The notes below the pieces were generated by a model that saw only the letters and a program-made list of their open reading frames with translations, ran no database searches and was not told where the DNA came from. Positions 14,223 to 22,502 of a stretch of 34,515 nucleotides of DNA are shown here, piece after piece (the stretch's first letter is position 1; each line of letters starts with the position of its first letter). Where the stretch lies: contig CALFZO010000106.1 in the NCBI GenBank assembly GCA_937952305.1, positions 1-34,515 on the forward strand, read 5' to 3'. This DNA is from an uncultured Anaerolineales bacterium (GTDB taxonomy: Bacteria > Chloroflexota > Anaerolineae > Anaerolineales > UBA6663). The position numbers and the translations under genes were made by a program.

Positions 14223-14762
14223 ATGCTGCTTGAATCAGCGCTCGTCGTCCTCGTCCCCGCCGCCGAAAGTGTGGTCGCGTCTTTCCGCCGCCAGCATGAT
14301 CCTGCGGCGGCGCTGGGCGTGCCCGCCCACGTCACCACGCTGTATCCGTTCCGGCCGCCGGACACGCTCACGGACGCCGACTTCGCCCGCCTGCGCGATC
14401 TGTTTCTGAGCGTGCCAGCTTTTACCGTCGTCTTCGCGCGGACGGCGCGCTTCCCGGGCGTGCTATACCTGGCGCCCGAGCCGGCCGCCCCGCTTCGGCA
14501 GCTCACCGAGCTCGTCCTCGCGCACTTCCCGGGTCTGCGCCCGTATGGCGGGGCGCATGCCGAGATCATCCCGCACCTCACCATTGCCCAGGTAGCGGAC
14601 CCAGCCCTGCTCAATCAGATCGCCGCCGATTTCCATCAGGCCGCCAGCCCGCAGCTCCCCTTGCAGGTCAGCGTCGCGGCAGTAGCCCTGATCGACAACA
14701 CGCGCGGCTCGTGGCAGGTCAGCCGGGAGTTCGCCCTGGGCCGGCCCGGCCGCGCCGCTTGA
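14223..14762 (+). CDS. 2'-5' RNA ligase family protein (2H phosphoesterase)
   Basis: The 179-residue protein carries both HxT motifs of the 2H phosphoesterase fold: H36-V-T38 in AHVTTLYPF and H118-L-T120 in PHLTIAQ. It probably cleaves or forms 2'-5' or cyclic phosphate bonds in RNA or small nucleotides. The family includes 2'-5' RNA ligase and cyclic phosphodiesterases. CGGGAG five bases before ATG 14223 fits a ribosome site. The downstream nuclease-like gene begins 41 bases later, so the two may share an mRNA and both act on phosphodiester bonds. Confidence 0.83.
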   Translation: MLLESALVVLVPAAESVVASFRRQHDPAAALGVPAHVTTLYPFRPPDTLTDADFARLRDLFLSVPAFTVVFARTARFPGVLYLAPEPAAPLRQLTELVLAHFPGLRPYGGAHAEIIPHLTIAQVADPALLNQIAADFHQAASPQLPLQVSVAAVALIDNTRGSWQVSREFALGRPGRAA

Positions 14763-14803
14763 CCCCGAGCCGGCCGCACGCTGGAGAAGGAACTGGATCG
14801 CCT

Positions 14804-15583
14804 ATGCTGAGAGTCATGAGTTTCAACATCCGCTATGGCCTGGCCAACGACGGTGAAAACCGCTGGGAGCGGCGCCGGGAATTCGCGTTGGCGCGCATTC
14901 GAGCCTTTGCCCCGGACCTGCTCGGACTGCAGGAGTGCCGCGATGACGCCCAGGCCGCCTTCGTCCGGGCCAATCTGCCGGACTATCACTTTCTGGCGAC
15001 CCATCGCGGCGGCGACGATGACACGACTTTGGAGATGGCCCCGGCCCTGCTCCACCAGGGCCGCGGCCGCCTCGTCCAGCACGGCCACTTCTGGCTCAGC
15101 GATACCCCGACCGTGGCCGGCAGCAAGAGCTGGGACAGCGTCTTCGCCCGGACCGTGACGTGGGCCCAGGTGATCCACATCCCGACCGGCCGGGCGTTGA
15201 CCTTCGTCAATACGCACTTTGACTATCAGCCCGGGGCCATCGCCGGGGCCGCGCCGGTGTTGCTGGACTGGCTGCGAACGAGCCGGCCCGAGGCGCCCGT
15301 CATCGTGACCGGCGACTTCAACGCCGACAAGCGCTCCGGCGCCTATGACCTTCTGACCCACGGCGCCGGTCTCGCTGACGCCTACCGGCTGGCCCACCCG
15401 GACGACGGCGAGGACGCCACCTTTCATGGGTTTGGCCAAGCCCCGCAGCCAACGCCGATCGATTGGATCCTGGTCTCGGACCATTTTCGCGTCCTCGACG
15501 CCGCCGTCGATCGGTCACGCGCCGGAAACCTGTTCCCGTCTGACCACTACCCCATCACGGCGGTCCTGGACTGGAAAGACTGA
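14804..15583 (+). CDS. Endonuclease/exonuclease/phosphatase family protein
   Basis: The 259-residue enzyme has all EEP-fold residues: N8 in MSFNIRYG, E44 in LGLQECRD, H138 in VNTHFDYQ, D171 and N173 in VTGDFNADK, D220 in PIDWILVS, and D247-H248 in PSDHYPI. The spacing is typical of short metal-dependent hydrolases of this family in bacterial genomes, which act on DNA, sugar phosphates or lipids. There is no signal peptide, so it is probably cytoplasmic. GGAGAAGG lies 13 bases before ATG 14804. Confidence 0.87.
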   Translation: MLRVMSFNIRYGLANDGENRWERRREFALARIRAFAPDLLGLQECRDDAQAAFVRANLPDYHFLATHRGGDDDTTLEMAPALLHQGRGRLVQHGHFWLSDTPTVAGSKSWDSVFARTVTWAQVIHIPTGRALTFVNTHFDYQPGAIAGAAPVLLDWLRTSRPEAPVIVTGDFNADKRSGAYDLLTHGAGLADAYRLAHPDDGEDATFHGFGQAPQPTPIDWILVSDHFRVLDAAVDRSRAGNLFPSDHYPITAVLDWKD

Positions 15584-15628
15584 CTGGCCGCGGCGCCGGC
15601 CGCCCTACGCGGATCACTGAGCCGGCGC

Positions 15629-15634
15629 TACAAT
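15629..15634 (+). promoter_or_regulatory. -10 box for leaderless DUF5946 gene
   Basis: TACAAT lies seven bases before ATG 15642, so the transcript would begin at or very near the start codon. No -35 consensus is seen. Confidence 0.55.
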
Positions 15635-15641
15635 TCTCTCC

Positions 15642-16100
15642 ATGGCGCACACCTGTCCCCTCTGCCGGGCGGTCTACGCCGGCGACGAGACCTGCCAAGA
15701 CCGCTTCCACCTCAGCCAGCTGGCCGAGATCGAGCAGCCGGCGCGGTACGCCGTGCACCATCTCAGCGTCCCGTGTTACATGCTCCAGCACAACGCCTAC
15801 TCGCGCGAGGGCTGGCTGGCTGTGCGTGACCTGCTGGCCAAGTTCGTGCGCGCCGGCTGGACCCCGGCGATGGCCAGACGCCAGGCGCGCGTCAGCGCCG
15901 CCAGCGGCCAGCGCACTTGGAGTTTCACTAAAGGCGCCAAGCTGGCCGGAGTGGACGCGCTCGTCTGGAGCCGGACCATCGCCGACGTCAGCGTGGATTC
16001 GGCCGCAGCGTATTGCGCGGACGTCCAGCTCTGGGCGGAGAGTCTCCTGACCGACTCGGAAGCCCTGATCCAGTCGTTGCGCCGATCGGCCCAGGTGTGA
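15642..16100 (+). CDS. DUF5946 family protein
   Basis: The 152-residue product resembles DUF5946 proteins: a Cys pair C5/C8 (CPLC) with C18 near the N-terminus, then QPARYAVHHLSVPCYMLQHNAYS with H39, H40 and H50, which could bind a metal. The rest is helical. Function is unknown. The TACAAT box just upstream suggests leaderless expression. Confidence 0.65.
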   Translation: MAHTCPLCRAVYAGDETCQDRFHLSQLAEIEQPARYAVHHLSVPCYMLQHNAYSREGWLAVRDLLAKFVRAGWTPAMARRQARVSAASGQRTWSFTKGAKLAGVDALVWSRTIADVSVDSAAAYCADVQLWAESLLTDSEALIQSLRRSAQV

Positions 16101-16143
16101 CCGCAGGCCCTGAACACGCCGGGCGGGAAGATTGCGAGGCGGC

Positions 16144-17421
16144 ATGCGACCACTCCCCAACCTCCCTCTCTGCGCCTTGGGACTCAGCCTGGCCCTTCTC
16201 GCCGCCTGCCGTCCCGTCCCACCCGCGACCGGCGCCGCCACCAGTTCGCCGCCGCCCGTAACGCAAAGCCCCACCTCGTCCCCGGCCTCGCCGCCGCTGC
16301 GGCCTGACCAGATCTTCGACTTTCCGGAGGCCGAGTCGATCTCGGTCGTGGCCGATCCGGCCGGCGCCCTGATTGTGGCCCTTGGCCAGGGGCACAGCTT
16401 ATTCGTCGCGCGCTCCGCCGACGATGGGCGCACCGTTTCGGCGCCGGCGCTGGCGACAGGCGATCGAACCGCCCACGTGCTCGGCCTGGAGAGCCCGGCC
16501 CTCGCCGTCAACGAGGCCGGCCGCTTCGGGCTCGCCTGGCTGGAAATCCCGCCTGACTTCAATGGCGGCCAGGTCTGGTATGCGTTTTCCGACGATGGCG
16601 GCCGGACGTTCACGCCTGGCCAGTTGGCGGCCACTGACCGCAGTGGTGAGACCACCATGGTGGCGCTGGCGTTGACGAACACGGGCGACCCGATCCTGGC
16701 CTGGCTCAACGGCAGCCGCCTGCGCGTCGTGCGCTCGTTCGACCAGGGGCGGACCTTCCAGAGCGCCCAGAACCTGGACACCGGGTCATGCGAATGCTGT
16801 CAGCCGCAAGTTCTCGTCAACGGCGACAACGTTTACCTCGCCTATCGCAGCCTGGAACCGACACCCGAGGCCGGCGATATCCGCGACATCGTCCTGATTC
16901 GTTCGTTGGACGGAGGCCAGCGCTTTGCACCGATCACGCGGGTGAGTGACGCCCACTGGTATCTCTCCGCCTGCCCGATTGCCGGGCCGTCCCTGGCCGC
17001 CTTTGGCCAGGATCTGTATGTGGCCTGGATGGACGGCCGCTCGGCGCCGCCCGGCACCTTCAGCCGGGGCGACGTCTGGCTGGCCCGGTCTCGCGATGGC
17101 GGCGTCCACTTCTCGGCCAATGTGCGCGTCAACCCCGACGAGAGCCAGCACCACACCAAGCCGGCCATCGCCGTCGGGCCGGATGGCCGCCTGCACATCG
17201 TCTGGGAAGTTCAGGGCGACGCGGGCGCGGCCCTGTACTATGCGCGCTCGGACGACGGCGGCCTGACCGCAGCCGCGCCGCGCGTGATCGTCAGCGGCGC
17301 CGACGGCGCGTTCGGGCGGCCGCGCATGCCCATGCTGACGGTCACCCCGACGGGTCAGATCGCCGTGGCCTGGATCGATCAGCAGGGTGCCCACCTTGGC
17401 CTGTGGCCAGGGCAGAACTGA
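16144..17421 (+). CDS. Lipoprotein with six Asp-box repeats (sialidase-fold)
   Basis: The 425-residue protein starts with a lipoprotein signal (ALGLSLALLAAC, lipobox Cys22), followed by a Pro/Ser/Thr-rich linker of about 30 residues, so it is anchored outside the membrane. Six Asp-box-like turns occur at roughly 60-residue spacing: SADDGRT (91), SDDGGRTF (149), SFDQGRTF (198), SLDGGQRF (254), SRDGGVHF (316) and SDDGGLT (369). That gives a six-bladed propeller of the sialidase/BNR type. The catalytic Arg triad and Tyr/Glu pair of true sialidases are not evident, so it is more likely a binding or structural propeller. A CECC cluster (216-219) is a frequent oddity of this bacterial subfamily. 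Confidence 0.8.
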   Translation: MRPLPNLPLCALGLSLALLAACRPVPPATGAATSSPPPVTQSPTSSPASPPLRPDQIFDFPEAESISVVADPAGALIVALGQGHSLFVARSADDGRTVSAPALATGDRTAHVLGLESPALAVNEAGRFGLAWLEIPPDFNGGQVWYAFSDDGGRTFTPGQLAATDRSGETTMVALALTNTGDPILAWLNGSRLRVVRSFDQGRTFQSAQNLDTGSCECCQPQVLVNGDNVYLAYRSLEPTPEAGDIRDIVLIRSLDGGQRFAPITRVSDAHWYLSACPIAGPSLAAFGQDLYVAWMDGRSAPPGTFSRGDVWLARSRDGGVHFSANVRVNPDESQHHTKPAIAVGPDGRLHIVWEVQGDAGAALYYARSDDGGLTAAAPRVIVSGADGAFGRPRMPMLTVTPTGQIAVAWIDQQGAHLGLWPGQN

Positions 17422-17548
17422 TGAGACGCGGGTGCGCTCGGCCTTGCAGTCCAATCGGGCAGTCCGCCGACCCGCAACCGAAGCGTTGGCCGCCTGCCGG
17501 ACCGCCCGAAGTGCGACCGTCTGGAAAACACACTGGGGTCTGGCCGCC

Positions 17549-18064
17549 ATGCCAAACACGCTCTACCTGTTGATCGGTCCCAAAGGGGCCGGCAAGAGCC
17601 ACATCGGGGCGTTGATCAGCCGCCACACGTCGATCCACTTCCTGCTGGTGGAGCCGCTCTGGCTCAGCCTCCAACCGGGCGAAGATGGCTGGCAGAAGGT
17701 GGAGGCCGCCATCGACACGCTGTTGACAGCCCATCCGACGGTGATGATCGAAAGCCTGGGCGTCGGCGACGGCTTCCGAGCCTTCCACGCCCGCCTGGCC
17801 CAGAAGTATCGGCTCAGGCTGATCCGGGTCAGAGCGGACCCAGAGACCTGCCTGGCACGCGTCCAGAGCCGCAGCCGCGCCGACCATATCCCGGTCTCTA
17901 TGGAACAGGTGCAGGCGTACAACCGCCTCGCCGCGGAAGTCGCCTACGCCTGGGACCTGGAGATCGACAACAATCACCCCCAGCCGGAGGCCGACTTGAT
18001 CAACGCCTTTTTGGCGCTGCAAGCGGCGGACGACCACGCCCACGCTGCGGGAGGACCAGCATGA
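17549..18064 (+). CDS. P-loop kinase-like protein
   Basis: The 171-residue protein opens with a Walker A loop, LIGPKGAGKS (8-17), and the size and order of shikimate/gluconate-kinase-type ATPases. ESLGVGDGFRAF would be the second-strand acceptor region and LIRVRADPETCLARVQSR (about 88-105) the usual LID-preceding strand. The phosphate acceptor is unknown. ATG 17549 is the first Met before the P-loop. It overlaps the next gene by four bases (ATGA). Confidence 0.75.
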   Translation: MPNTLYLLIGPKGAGKSHIGALISRHTSIHFLLVEPLWLSLQPGEDGWQKVEAAIDTLLTAHPTVMIESLGVGDGFRAFHARLAQKYRLRLIRVRADPETCLARVQSRSRADHIPVSMEQVQAYNRLAAEVAYAWDLEIDNNHPQPEADLINAFLALQAADDHAHAAGGPA

Positions 18065-18450
18065 AAACCAGGTCAACGGCGGCTACCATCGACGCCTATA
18101 TCGCCGGTTTGCCGGCTGAGGTCCGGGCCGTGCTCGCGGAGCTCCGATCCACGATCCGCACCGCCGCCCCGGCTGCGGAAGAGACCATTCGCTATCAGAT
18201 GCCGACCTTCACCCTCCACGGCCATTATCTGGTGTACTTCGCCGCTCACAAGCAGCACATCGGTTTCTACCCGGCGCCGGTGGGCGAGCCCGCCTTCGCC
18301 AAGGCGCTGGCAACCTATGGGGCCGGCCGGGGCACGCTGCGCTTCCCGCTGGATGAGCCGCTGCCAACGGCGCTGATCCGGCGTCTCGTCAGATACCGGG
18401 TCAAGGTGGTGACGGCTCAGATGGCGGCGAAGCGAAAGAAGGCCAAATGA
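18061..18450 (+). CDS. DUF1801 (YdhG-like) protein
   Basis: The 129-residue product fits DUF1801: TIDAYIAGLPAEVRAVLAELRSTIR at the start, then ETIRYQMPTFTLHGHYLVYFAAHKQHIGFYP and GRGTLRFPLDEPLP. Some members are described as frataxin-like iron-handling proteins, but the function is not settled. It overlaps the kinase-like gene by ATGA, suggesting coupled translation. Its own stop overlaps the start of a short second DUF1801 piece. Confidence 0.8.
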   Translation: MKTRSTAATIDAYIAGLPAEVRAVLAELRSTIRTAAPAAEETIRYQMPTFTLHGHYLVYFAAHKQHIGFYPAPVGEPAFAKALATYGAGRGTLRFPLDEPLPTALIRRLVRYRVKVVTAQMAAKRKKAK

Positions 18451-18563
18451 ACGGCGGGGTCGAGGTCGGCTTCGCCAGCCAGAAGAACTACAGCGCCCGG
18501 TACAGCCTGCGCCAGGAGGCCCTCCGGGCACAGCGGCCGGCGCTGAAGGGGCTGAGTTGCTAA
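18447..18563 (+). pseudogene. Fragment of a second DUF1801 gene
   Basis: A 38-codon frame starts at ATG 18447, overlapping the previous stop by four bases. It reads VEVGFASQKNYSARYSLRQE, then ALKGLSC before the TAA. This matches an internal block of longer DUF1801 proteins (pattern VGWASQKNYISFYV..., then L.GLDCGKGC). The conserved Gly-Lys-Gly-Cys end and the N-terminal half are missing, so it looks like the remnant of a tandem paralogue, still placed as if translationally coupled. Confidence 0.5.
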
Positions 18564-18713
18564 ACCGACGGCGGCGACCGGCCGCGCGCTCGGCCGAGAC
18601 AGGAGTCCCATAGAGACGAGCGCCGATCTCGCTGTAGAATCAGGCCAGGCGCGGCGCAGCGGTCCGCGCCCGACCCACCTGCACCCAGCGGACCGACCAG
18701 GGGAACAGATGTC

Positions 18714-19259
18714 ATGTCCACCAACACGTCAGCCTTGCCGGACCGGAAAGACCCGCCGACCGGGATAGTCCGCCTGGCAAATCTCCTGCCGCTGTGGCTG
18801 TGCTCCCTGGCCATCACGGTCGAGGGTTTTCCGCATCCGCCCATCTCGCCCGAGGCCGCCGTGGGCGCGTTCATCGGCGCCCTGGCCATCAGCGTCCTGC
18901 TCATCTGGCGCGGCTGGGCCACCGTGGAAGTAGTGCTGTACAGCCTGTTCCCGCTCTTGCTCTTGGCGCCCTTCGACGAAATCTCCACCGCTTACAAGAC
19001 CCCGTTCATCGCCCTGTGCGCGCTGAGCCTGACCATCGGGCTGATGGTTTACCAGCGGGCGCGGGCGGCCCGGTGGCAGCGCCTGCTACTCTTGTTAGGG
19101 TTCGCCGGCGCGACTTATGCCCTGGCCCACCATGCCATCTTCAATTTCTGGGAGATGGCCGCGCAATTGGGCTACTCCCGCTGTTTCCCGGAGGCGCATG
19201 GATGCGCGCCCCTGCCCAGCCAGGCGCCTTCGTGGTTAGCCCTGTTCTTCATCCCCTGA
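18714..19259 (+). CDS. Small polytopic membrane protein, unknown
   Basis: The 181-residue product has about five hydrophobic segments: LANLLPLWLCSLAITVEG, AAVGAFIGALAISVLLIW, VEVVLYSLFPLLLLAPF, TPFIALCALSLTIGLMVY, and RLLLLLGFAGATYALAHHAIF. A short Cys-containing tail (CFPEAHGCAPLP) follows. I do not recognise a family. ATG 18714 is used, with AGGGGAAC eight bases upstream; an ATG five bases earlier is out of frame. It stands alone between the DUF1801 fragment and a hydrolase. Confidence 0.65.
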   Translation: MSTNTSALPDRKDPPTGIVRLANLLPLWLCSLAITVEGFPHPPISPEAAVGAFIGALAISVLLIWRGWATVEVVLYSLFPLLLLAPFDEISTAYKTPFIALCALSLTIGLMVYQRARAARWQRLLLLLGFAGATYALAHHAIFNFWEMAAQLGYSRCFPEAHGCAPLPSQAPSWLALFFIP

Positions 19260-19326
19260 ACCGGCCCGCCGCCCGCCCCTGATCTCGACCGCCGCCTTCA
19301 TCCAATCCCACTGGAGAGCGTCACCT

Positions 19327-20214
19327 ATGCCGGAGCATGCCTGGCTTGACCCCGCCGCGTTCCCGTTCCAATCGCACTACTTGAGCCTGCCGATGGGCCG
19401 CCTGCACTACGTCGACGAGGGGGCCGGCGCGCCCGTCGTCATGGTGCATGGCAACCCGACCTGGTCGTTCTTGTATCGTCACCTGATCAAACAACTGGCC
19501 GGCCAGTATCGGTGCGTCGCGCTCGACCACATCGGCTTTGGCCTGTCCGATAAACCGGCCGACTGGACCTACCGGCCGGCTGACCATGCCGCCAACCTGG
19601 AAACGCTGATCGACACGCTGGGCCTCACGGGCATCACTCTCGTGGTGCAGGATTGGGGCGGCCCGATCGGGTTGGCGTACGCCCTGGCCCACCCCGAAAA
19701 CGTCAAGCGCCTGGTCATTCTCAACACGTGGCTTTGGCCGGTCGACCAGGACTGGTATTACATCGCCTTCAGCCGCTTCACGGGCGGCGGCCTGGGCCGT
19801 TTCTTGATCCGGCGTTTCAATTTCTTCGTGACCGGCATCATGCCGCAGGCTTACGGAGTCCGGGCGCGCTTGACCGACGCCATCCACCAGCACTACCGGC
19901 AGCCGCTCGCCGTCCCGGCCGAGCGCAAGGGCTGCTGGACGCTCCCCGGCCAGATCATCGGCGCAACCGAGTGGCTGCGCGGCTTGTGGGCGCAGCGGGC
20001 CCGGCTGGCCGGCAAGCCGGCGCTGATCGTCTGGGGCATGCGAGACATCGCCTTCCGCGAGCGCGAGCTGAACACCTGGCTGGCGGCCTTGCCGAATGCC
20101 CAGGTGGTCCGGCTGAGCGACGTTGGCCACTTCGTCCAGGAGGAAGCCGTGGACGCGCTCGGCCAGGCCGTGCGCGCTTTCCTCGCCCCGGCCGCCTCCG
20201 CCCCCGCCGACTGA
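19327..20214 (+). CDS. Haloalkane dehalogenase-like alpha/beta hydrolase
   Basis: The 295-residue enzyme has the residues that mark haloalkane dehalogenases rather than esterases: nucleophile D109 in VVQDWGGPIGL with the adjacent halide-holding W110, N43 and W46 in HGNPTWS, acid D240 in VWGMRDIAF, and H268 in DVGHFVQEE. The acid lies after strand 7, as in the HLD-I or HLD-III branches. It would hydrolyse carbon-halogen bonds of alkyl halides to alcohols, although some family members are inactive on known substrates. GGAGAG precedes ATG 19327. A HAD-family phosphatase follows 20 bases later; HAD enzymes and dehalogenases are sometimes neighbours, but this one looks like a general phosphatase. 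Confidence 0.8.
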   Translation: MPEHAWLDPAAFPFQSHYLSLPMGRLHYVDEGAGAPVVMVHGNPTWSFLYRHLIKQLAGQYRCVALDHIGFGLSDKPADWTYRPADHAANLETLIDTLGLTGITLVVQDWGGPIGLAYALAHPENVKRLVILNTWLWPVDQDWYYIAFSRFTGGGLGRFLIRRFNFFVTGIMPQAYGVRARLTDAIHQHYRQPLAVPAERKGCWTLPGQIIGATEWLRGLWAQRARLAGKPALIVWGMRDIAFRERELNTWLAALPNAQVVRLSDVGHFVQEEAVDALGQAVRAFLAPAASAPAD

Positions 20215-20222
20215 ATCTGCGC

Positions 20223-20228
20223 TATCAT
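20223..20228 (+). promoter_or_regulatory. -10 box for leaderless HAD gene
   Basis: TATCAT lies six bases before ATG 20235, in the short gap after the hydrolase stop. It would give an independent leaderless transcript for the HAD gene. Confidence 0.45.
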
Positions 20229-20234
20229 CCGCGT

Positions 20235-20939
20235 ATGTCCCGCTTCGCCCTGCTGGCCTTCGACGCCGATGACACCCTGTGGCAGAATGAGCGCCTGTAC
20301 GCGGACACCCAGGCCCGCTTCAAGGAGCTCCTGGCGCAGTACCACAGCCCGGAGTGGATCGACGCGCGCCTGTACGCAGCCGAGATGCGCAACTTGCCCC
20401 ACTTCGGCTATGGCATCAAGGCGTTCGCGCTGTCGATGATCGAAACGGCCGTCGAGCTGACCGAGGGCCGCATCGCCGGCCGCGATATCCAGGTGATCAT
20501 CGACAGCGCCAAGGCCATGCTGGCGGCCGAGGTCGAGCTCCTCGAGCACGTCGCCGACACCCTCGTCCAACTGGCCAGCGCTTATCCGCTCATGGTGATC
20601 ACCAAGGGCGATCTCCGCGACCAGGAAGCCAAGATCGCGCGCTCCGGGCTGGCCGCCTACTTCCGCTTCGTCGAGATCGTGAGCGACAAGAACCCCGAGA
20701 CCTACCGCGGGCTGCTCCAGCGCCACGCCATCCCGCCGGAGCGCTTTCTCATGGTCGGCAACTCGCTGCGCTCGGACATCCTCCCGGTCCTGGCGCTGGG
20801 GGCCAGCGCCGTTTATATCCCGCACGCGTTGACCTGGGCCCACGAGGCCGGCCAGCCGCCGCCGGCGTCCCAGCCGGGTTTCTATGAGCTCACGCACATC
20901 GGCCAGCTGCCGGGCCTGCTGGCGGAGATTGACCGCTGA
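20235..20939 (+). CDS. HAD superfamily hydrolase
   Basis: The 234-residue protein has all four HAD motifs: I as D10-A-D12-D-T14 in LAFDADDTLW, II as T123 in MVITKGD, III as K152 in VSDKNPET, and IV as GNSLRSD with D181. The helical cap of about 90 residues between motifs I and II points to a C1-cap phosphatase (YjjG-like) rather than a dehalogenase. The substrate is probably a small phosphorylated metabolite such as a nucleotide or sugar phosphate. The TATCAT box six bases upstream of the ATG suggests leaderless expression. Confidence 0.85.
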   Translation: MSRFALLAFDADDTLWQNERLYADTQARFKELLAQYHSPEWIDARLYAAEMRNLPHFGYGIKAFALSMIETAVELTEGRIAGRDIQVIIDSAKAMLAAEVELLEHVADTLVQLASAYPLMVITKGDLRDQEAKIARSGLAAYFRFVEIVSDKNPETYRGLLQRHAIPPERFLMVGNSLRSDILPVLALGASAVYIPHALTWAHEAGQPPPASQPGFYELTHIGQLPGLLAEIDR

Positions 20940-21049
20940 CAGCCTCGCCCGCCGATGGGTTTGGGGGCCGGCGATACCCGCCCCAACCGCGTCCAGCGAG
21001 AGACCTGATTCCTGGAAACTGACCGGCTTTGCCAGGCGGGCCCTTCACC

Positions 21050-21589
21050 ATGCAGTTCGTCGCTTTCCTGCGCAACGTCAATCTGGGGCAGCCCAAAAGC
21101 CCGACGCGCCCTCAACTCGAGTCCGCCTTTCAGCAAGCCGGGGCCGCGGCCACGGCCTCATTCCTGAGCAACGGCACGCTGGTCTACACGGCCGCTGGCG
21201 GCCGGGCGGCCGAAAGCATCGCGCGGCGCGCCGCCGTCCTGCTGCGGGCTGAATGCGGGCTGACCGAACCCCTCTTCGTTCGCAGCTTGCGCCGCCTGGT
21301 GGCGCTCGCGGCCGAGGACCCTTTTGCCGGCCTGGACGACGCGCCAGACACCCGGCGCATGTTCACCGTCTTCGATCCGGCCGGAGCGCCGCGGATCACG
21401 GTGCCGCTCGAATCTGCGCGCCGGGATTGCCTGATCTTGCGCCTCGATGCCGGCGAGGCATTCAGCCTCGTGCGCATGGTCGGGGGCCAGACCGGCTACC
21501 CAACGCCGGTGCTGGAAAAAGCGTTGGGCCGGCCGGTGACGACGCGCAGCTGGACCACAATCCTGCGCCTCGTTCAGAAACATGGATAG
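21050..21589 (+). CDS. DUF1697 family protein
   Basis: The 179-residue product matches DUF1697: FVAFLRNVNLGQPKSPTRPQLESAFQQAG at the start, a short FLSNGTLVYTA strand, a RRMFTVF block and the VGGQTGYPTPVLEKALGRPVTTRSWTTIL end. Function is unknown; the family is small and usually cytoplasmic. ATG 21050 is chosen because the family normally begins at this position. The next gene starts after three bases, so the two are probably co-transcribed. Confidence 0.8.
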   Translation: MQFVAFLRNVNLGQPKSPTRPQLESAFQQAGAAATASFLSNGTLVYTAAGGRAAESIARRAAVLLRAECGLTEPLFVRSLRRLVALAAEDPFAGLDDAPDTRRMFTVFDPAGAPRITVPLESARRDCLILRLDAGEAFSLVRMVGGQTGYPTPVLEKALGRPVTTRSWTTILRLVQKHG

Positions 21590-21592
21590 CCT

Positions 21593-22072
21593 ATGGAGAC
21601 ACCTGCCGCGCCCGATGTCCACTTTCAACGCCTGACCGCGCGCACCGTTGTCCAGATCTGCCAGCTCAGCGAGACCTTATCGCCGGCCCAACGCGCCATG
21701 GTCAGCGACAATGCGCTGTCCATCGCCCAGGCGCATTGCTCGGAGGGCGCCTGGATGCGCGCCATCTATGCCGACGACGTGCCGGTCGGCTTTCTGCTGC
21801 TGCATACCGGCTCGGACTACGACGACGGCCTGGACTGCCCGGGCGTCTTCCTGTGGCGCTTCATGATCGCTGGACCCTATCAGGGTCTGGGCTATGGCCG
21901 CCGGTCCCTGGAACGACTGTGCGCCCAGTTGCGCTCGCAAGGCGTGCGCGAGCTGTACACCAGCTGCCATGTGGGCGCCGCCAGCCCGGAGGGCTTCTAT
22001 CGGCGCCTAGGGTTTGCGCCGACGGGCGCGTATTACGGGGATGAGGTGGAACTGAAACTGGCGCTGGTCTAA
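21593..22072 (+). CDS. GNAT acetyltransferase, BltD-like
   Basis: The 159-residue GNAT resembles BltD-type diamine acetyltransferases. The N-terminal LTPAQ-type block (LSPAQRAMVSDNALSIAQAH) is followed by AIYADDVPVGFLLLHTG, then FLWRFMIAGPYQGLGYGRRSLE (about 84-105) as the acetyl-CoA loop, and GAASPEGFYRRLGFAPTG. BltD acetylates spermidine or related polyamines; the same is likely here. It begins three bases after the DUF1697 gene. Confidence 0.8.
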   Translation: METPAAPDVHFQRLTARTVVQICQLSETLSPAQRAMVSDNALSIAQAHCSEGAWMRAIYADDVPVGFLLLHTGSDYDDGLDCPGVFLWRFMIAGPYQGLGYGRRSLERLCAQLRSQGVRELYTSCHVGAASPEGFYRRLGFAPTGAYYGDEVELKLALV

Positions 22073-22097
22073 GCCGGCGGCCAGCGCCCGGCCGAGG

Positions 22098-22424
22098 CTA
22101 CAGGTTCTCGAGGACCCGGTCGAGGAGCCGCACGCCCGCCGCCAGCACCGTCTGGGACAGCAGCCACCAGACCGCGCCGCCGATCAGGTAGCGCAGCCAG
22201 CCGAGCGGCTCGAGCGTCGCCACCAACCAGACCACCAGCGCCAGGGAGCCGCCGTACAGCGCCACCCACCCCAGTGTCCGCCAGAAGGCCAGCTGCAGGG
22301 CTTTGTCGAAGAAGTAGCGGCGGTGGTAGCTGCCGAACGAGAACCAGAACACCAAGCCGCTCACCACCACCACGGTGATGAGCGCGACGATCCAATTCCA
22401 CGGGGGCGGGAGTTCCCAGGCCAT
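22098..22424 (-). CDS. Small membrane protein, unknown
   Basis: The 108-residue product has three hydrophobic segments: WIVALITVVVVSGLVFWFSFG (about 10-30), LGWVALYGGSLALVVWLVATL and WLRYLIGGAVWWLLSQTVLAAG. I do not recognise a family. ATG 22424 is used; a GTG four codons upstream at 22436 is an alternative, since AAAGG lies directly before it. It is divergent from the ComB gene. Confidence 0.6.
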   Translation of the reverse strand: MAWELPPPWNWIVALITVVVVSGLVFWFSFGSYHRRYFFDKALQLAFWRTLGWVALYGGSLALVVWLVATLEPLGWLRYLIGGAVWWLLSQTVLAAGVRLLDRVLENL

Positions 22425-22464
22425 GGGCCGGCGCACCTTTCACTGGACTGAGCGCGAGACGCCC

Positions 22465-22494
22465 ATTATCCACAACCAGGACCAGGAGCGACAA
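22465..22494 (-). promoter_or_regulatory. Possible promoter of the small membrane protein
   Basis: On the minus strand, TTGTCG (22489-22494) and GATAAT (22465-22470) stand 18 bases apart, giving a leader of about 35 bases to ATG 22424. The match is fair but not unique. Confidence 0.35.
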
Positions 22495-22502
22495 GAGCCG
22501 GT

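Noticed and set aside
19653..20234. Long upstream extension of the HAD frame into the dehalogenase-like gene
   Set aside because: The HAD motif I begins ten residues after the ATG at 20235, and the upstream part is a shadow of the dehalogenase-like gene.
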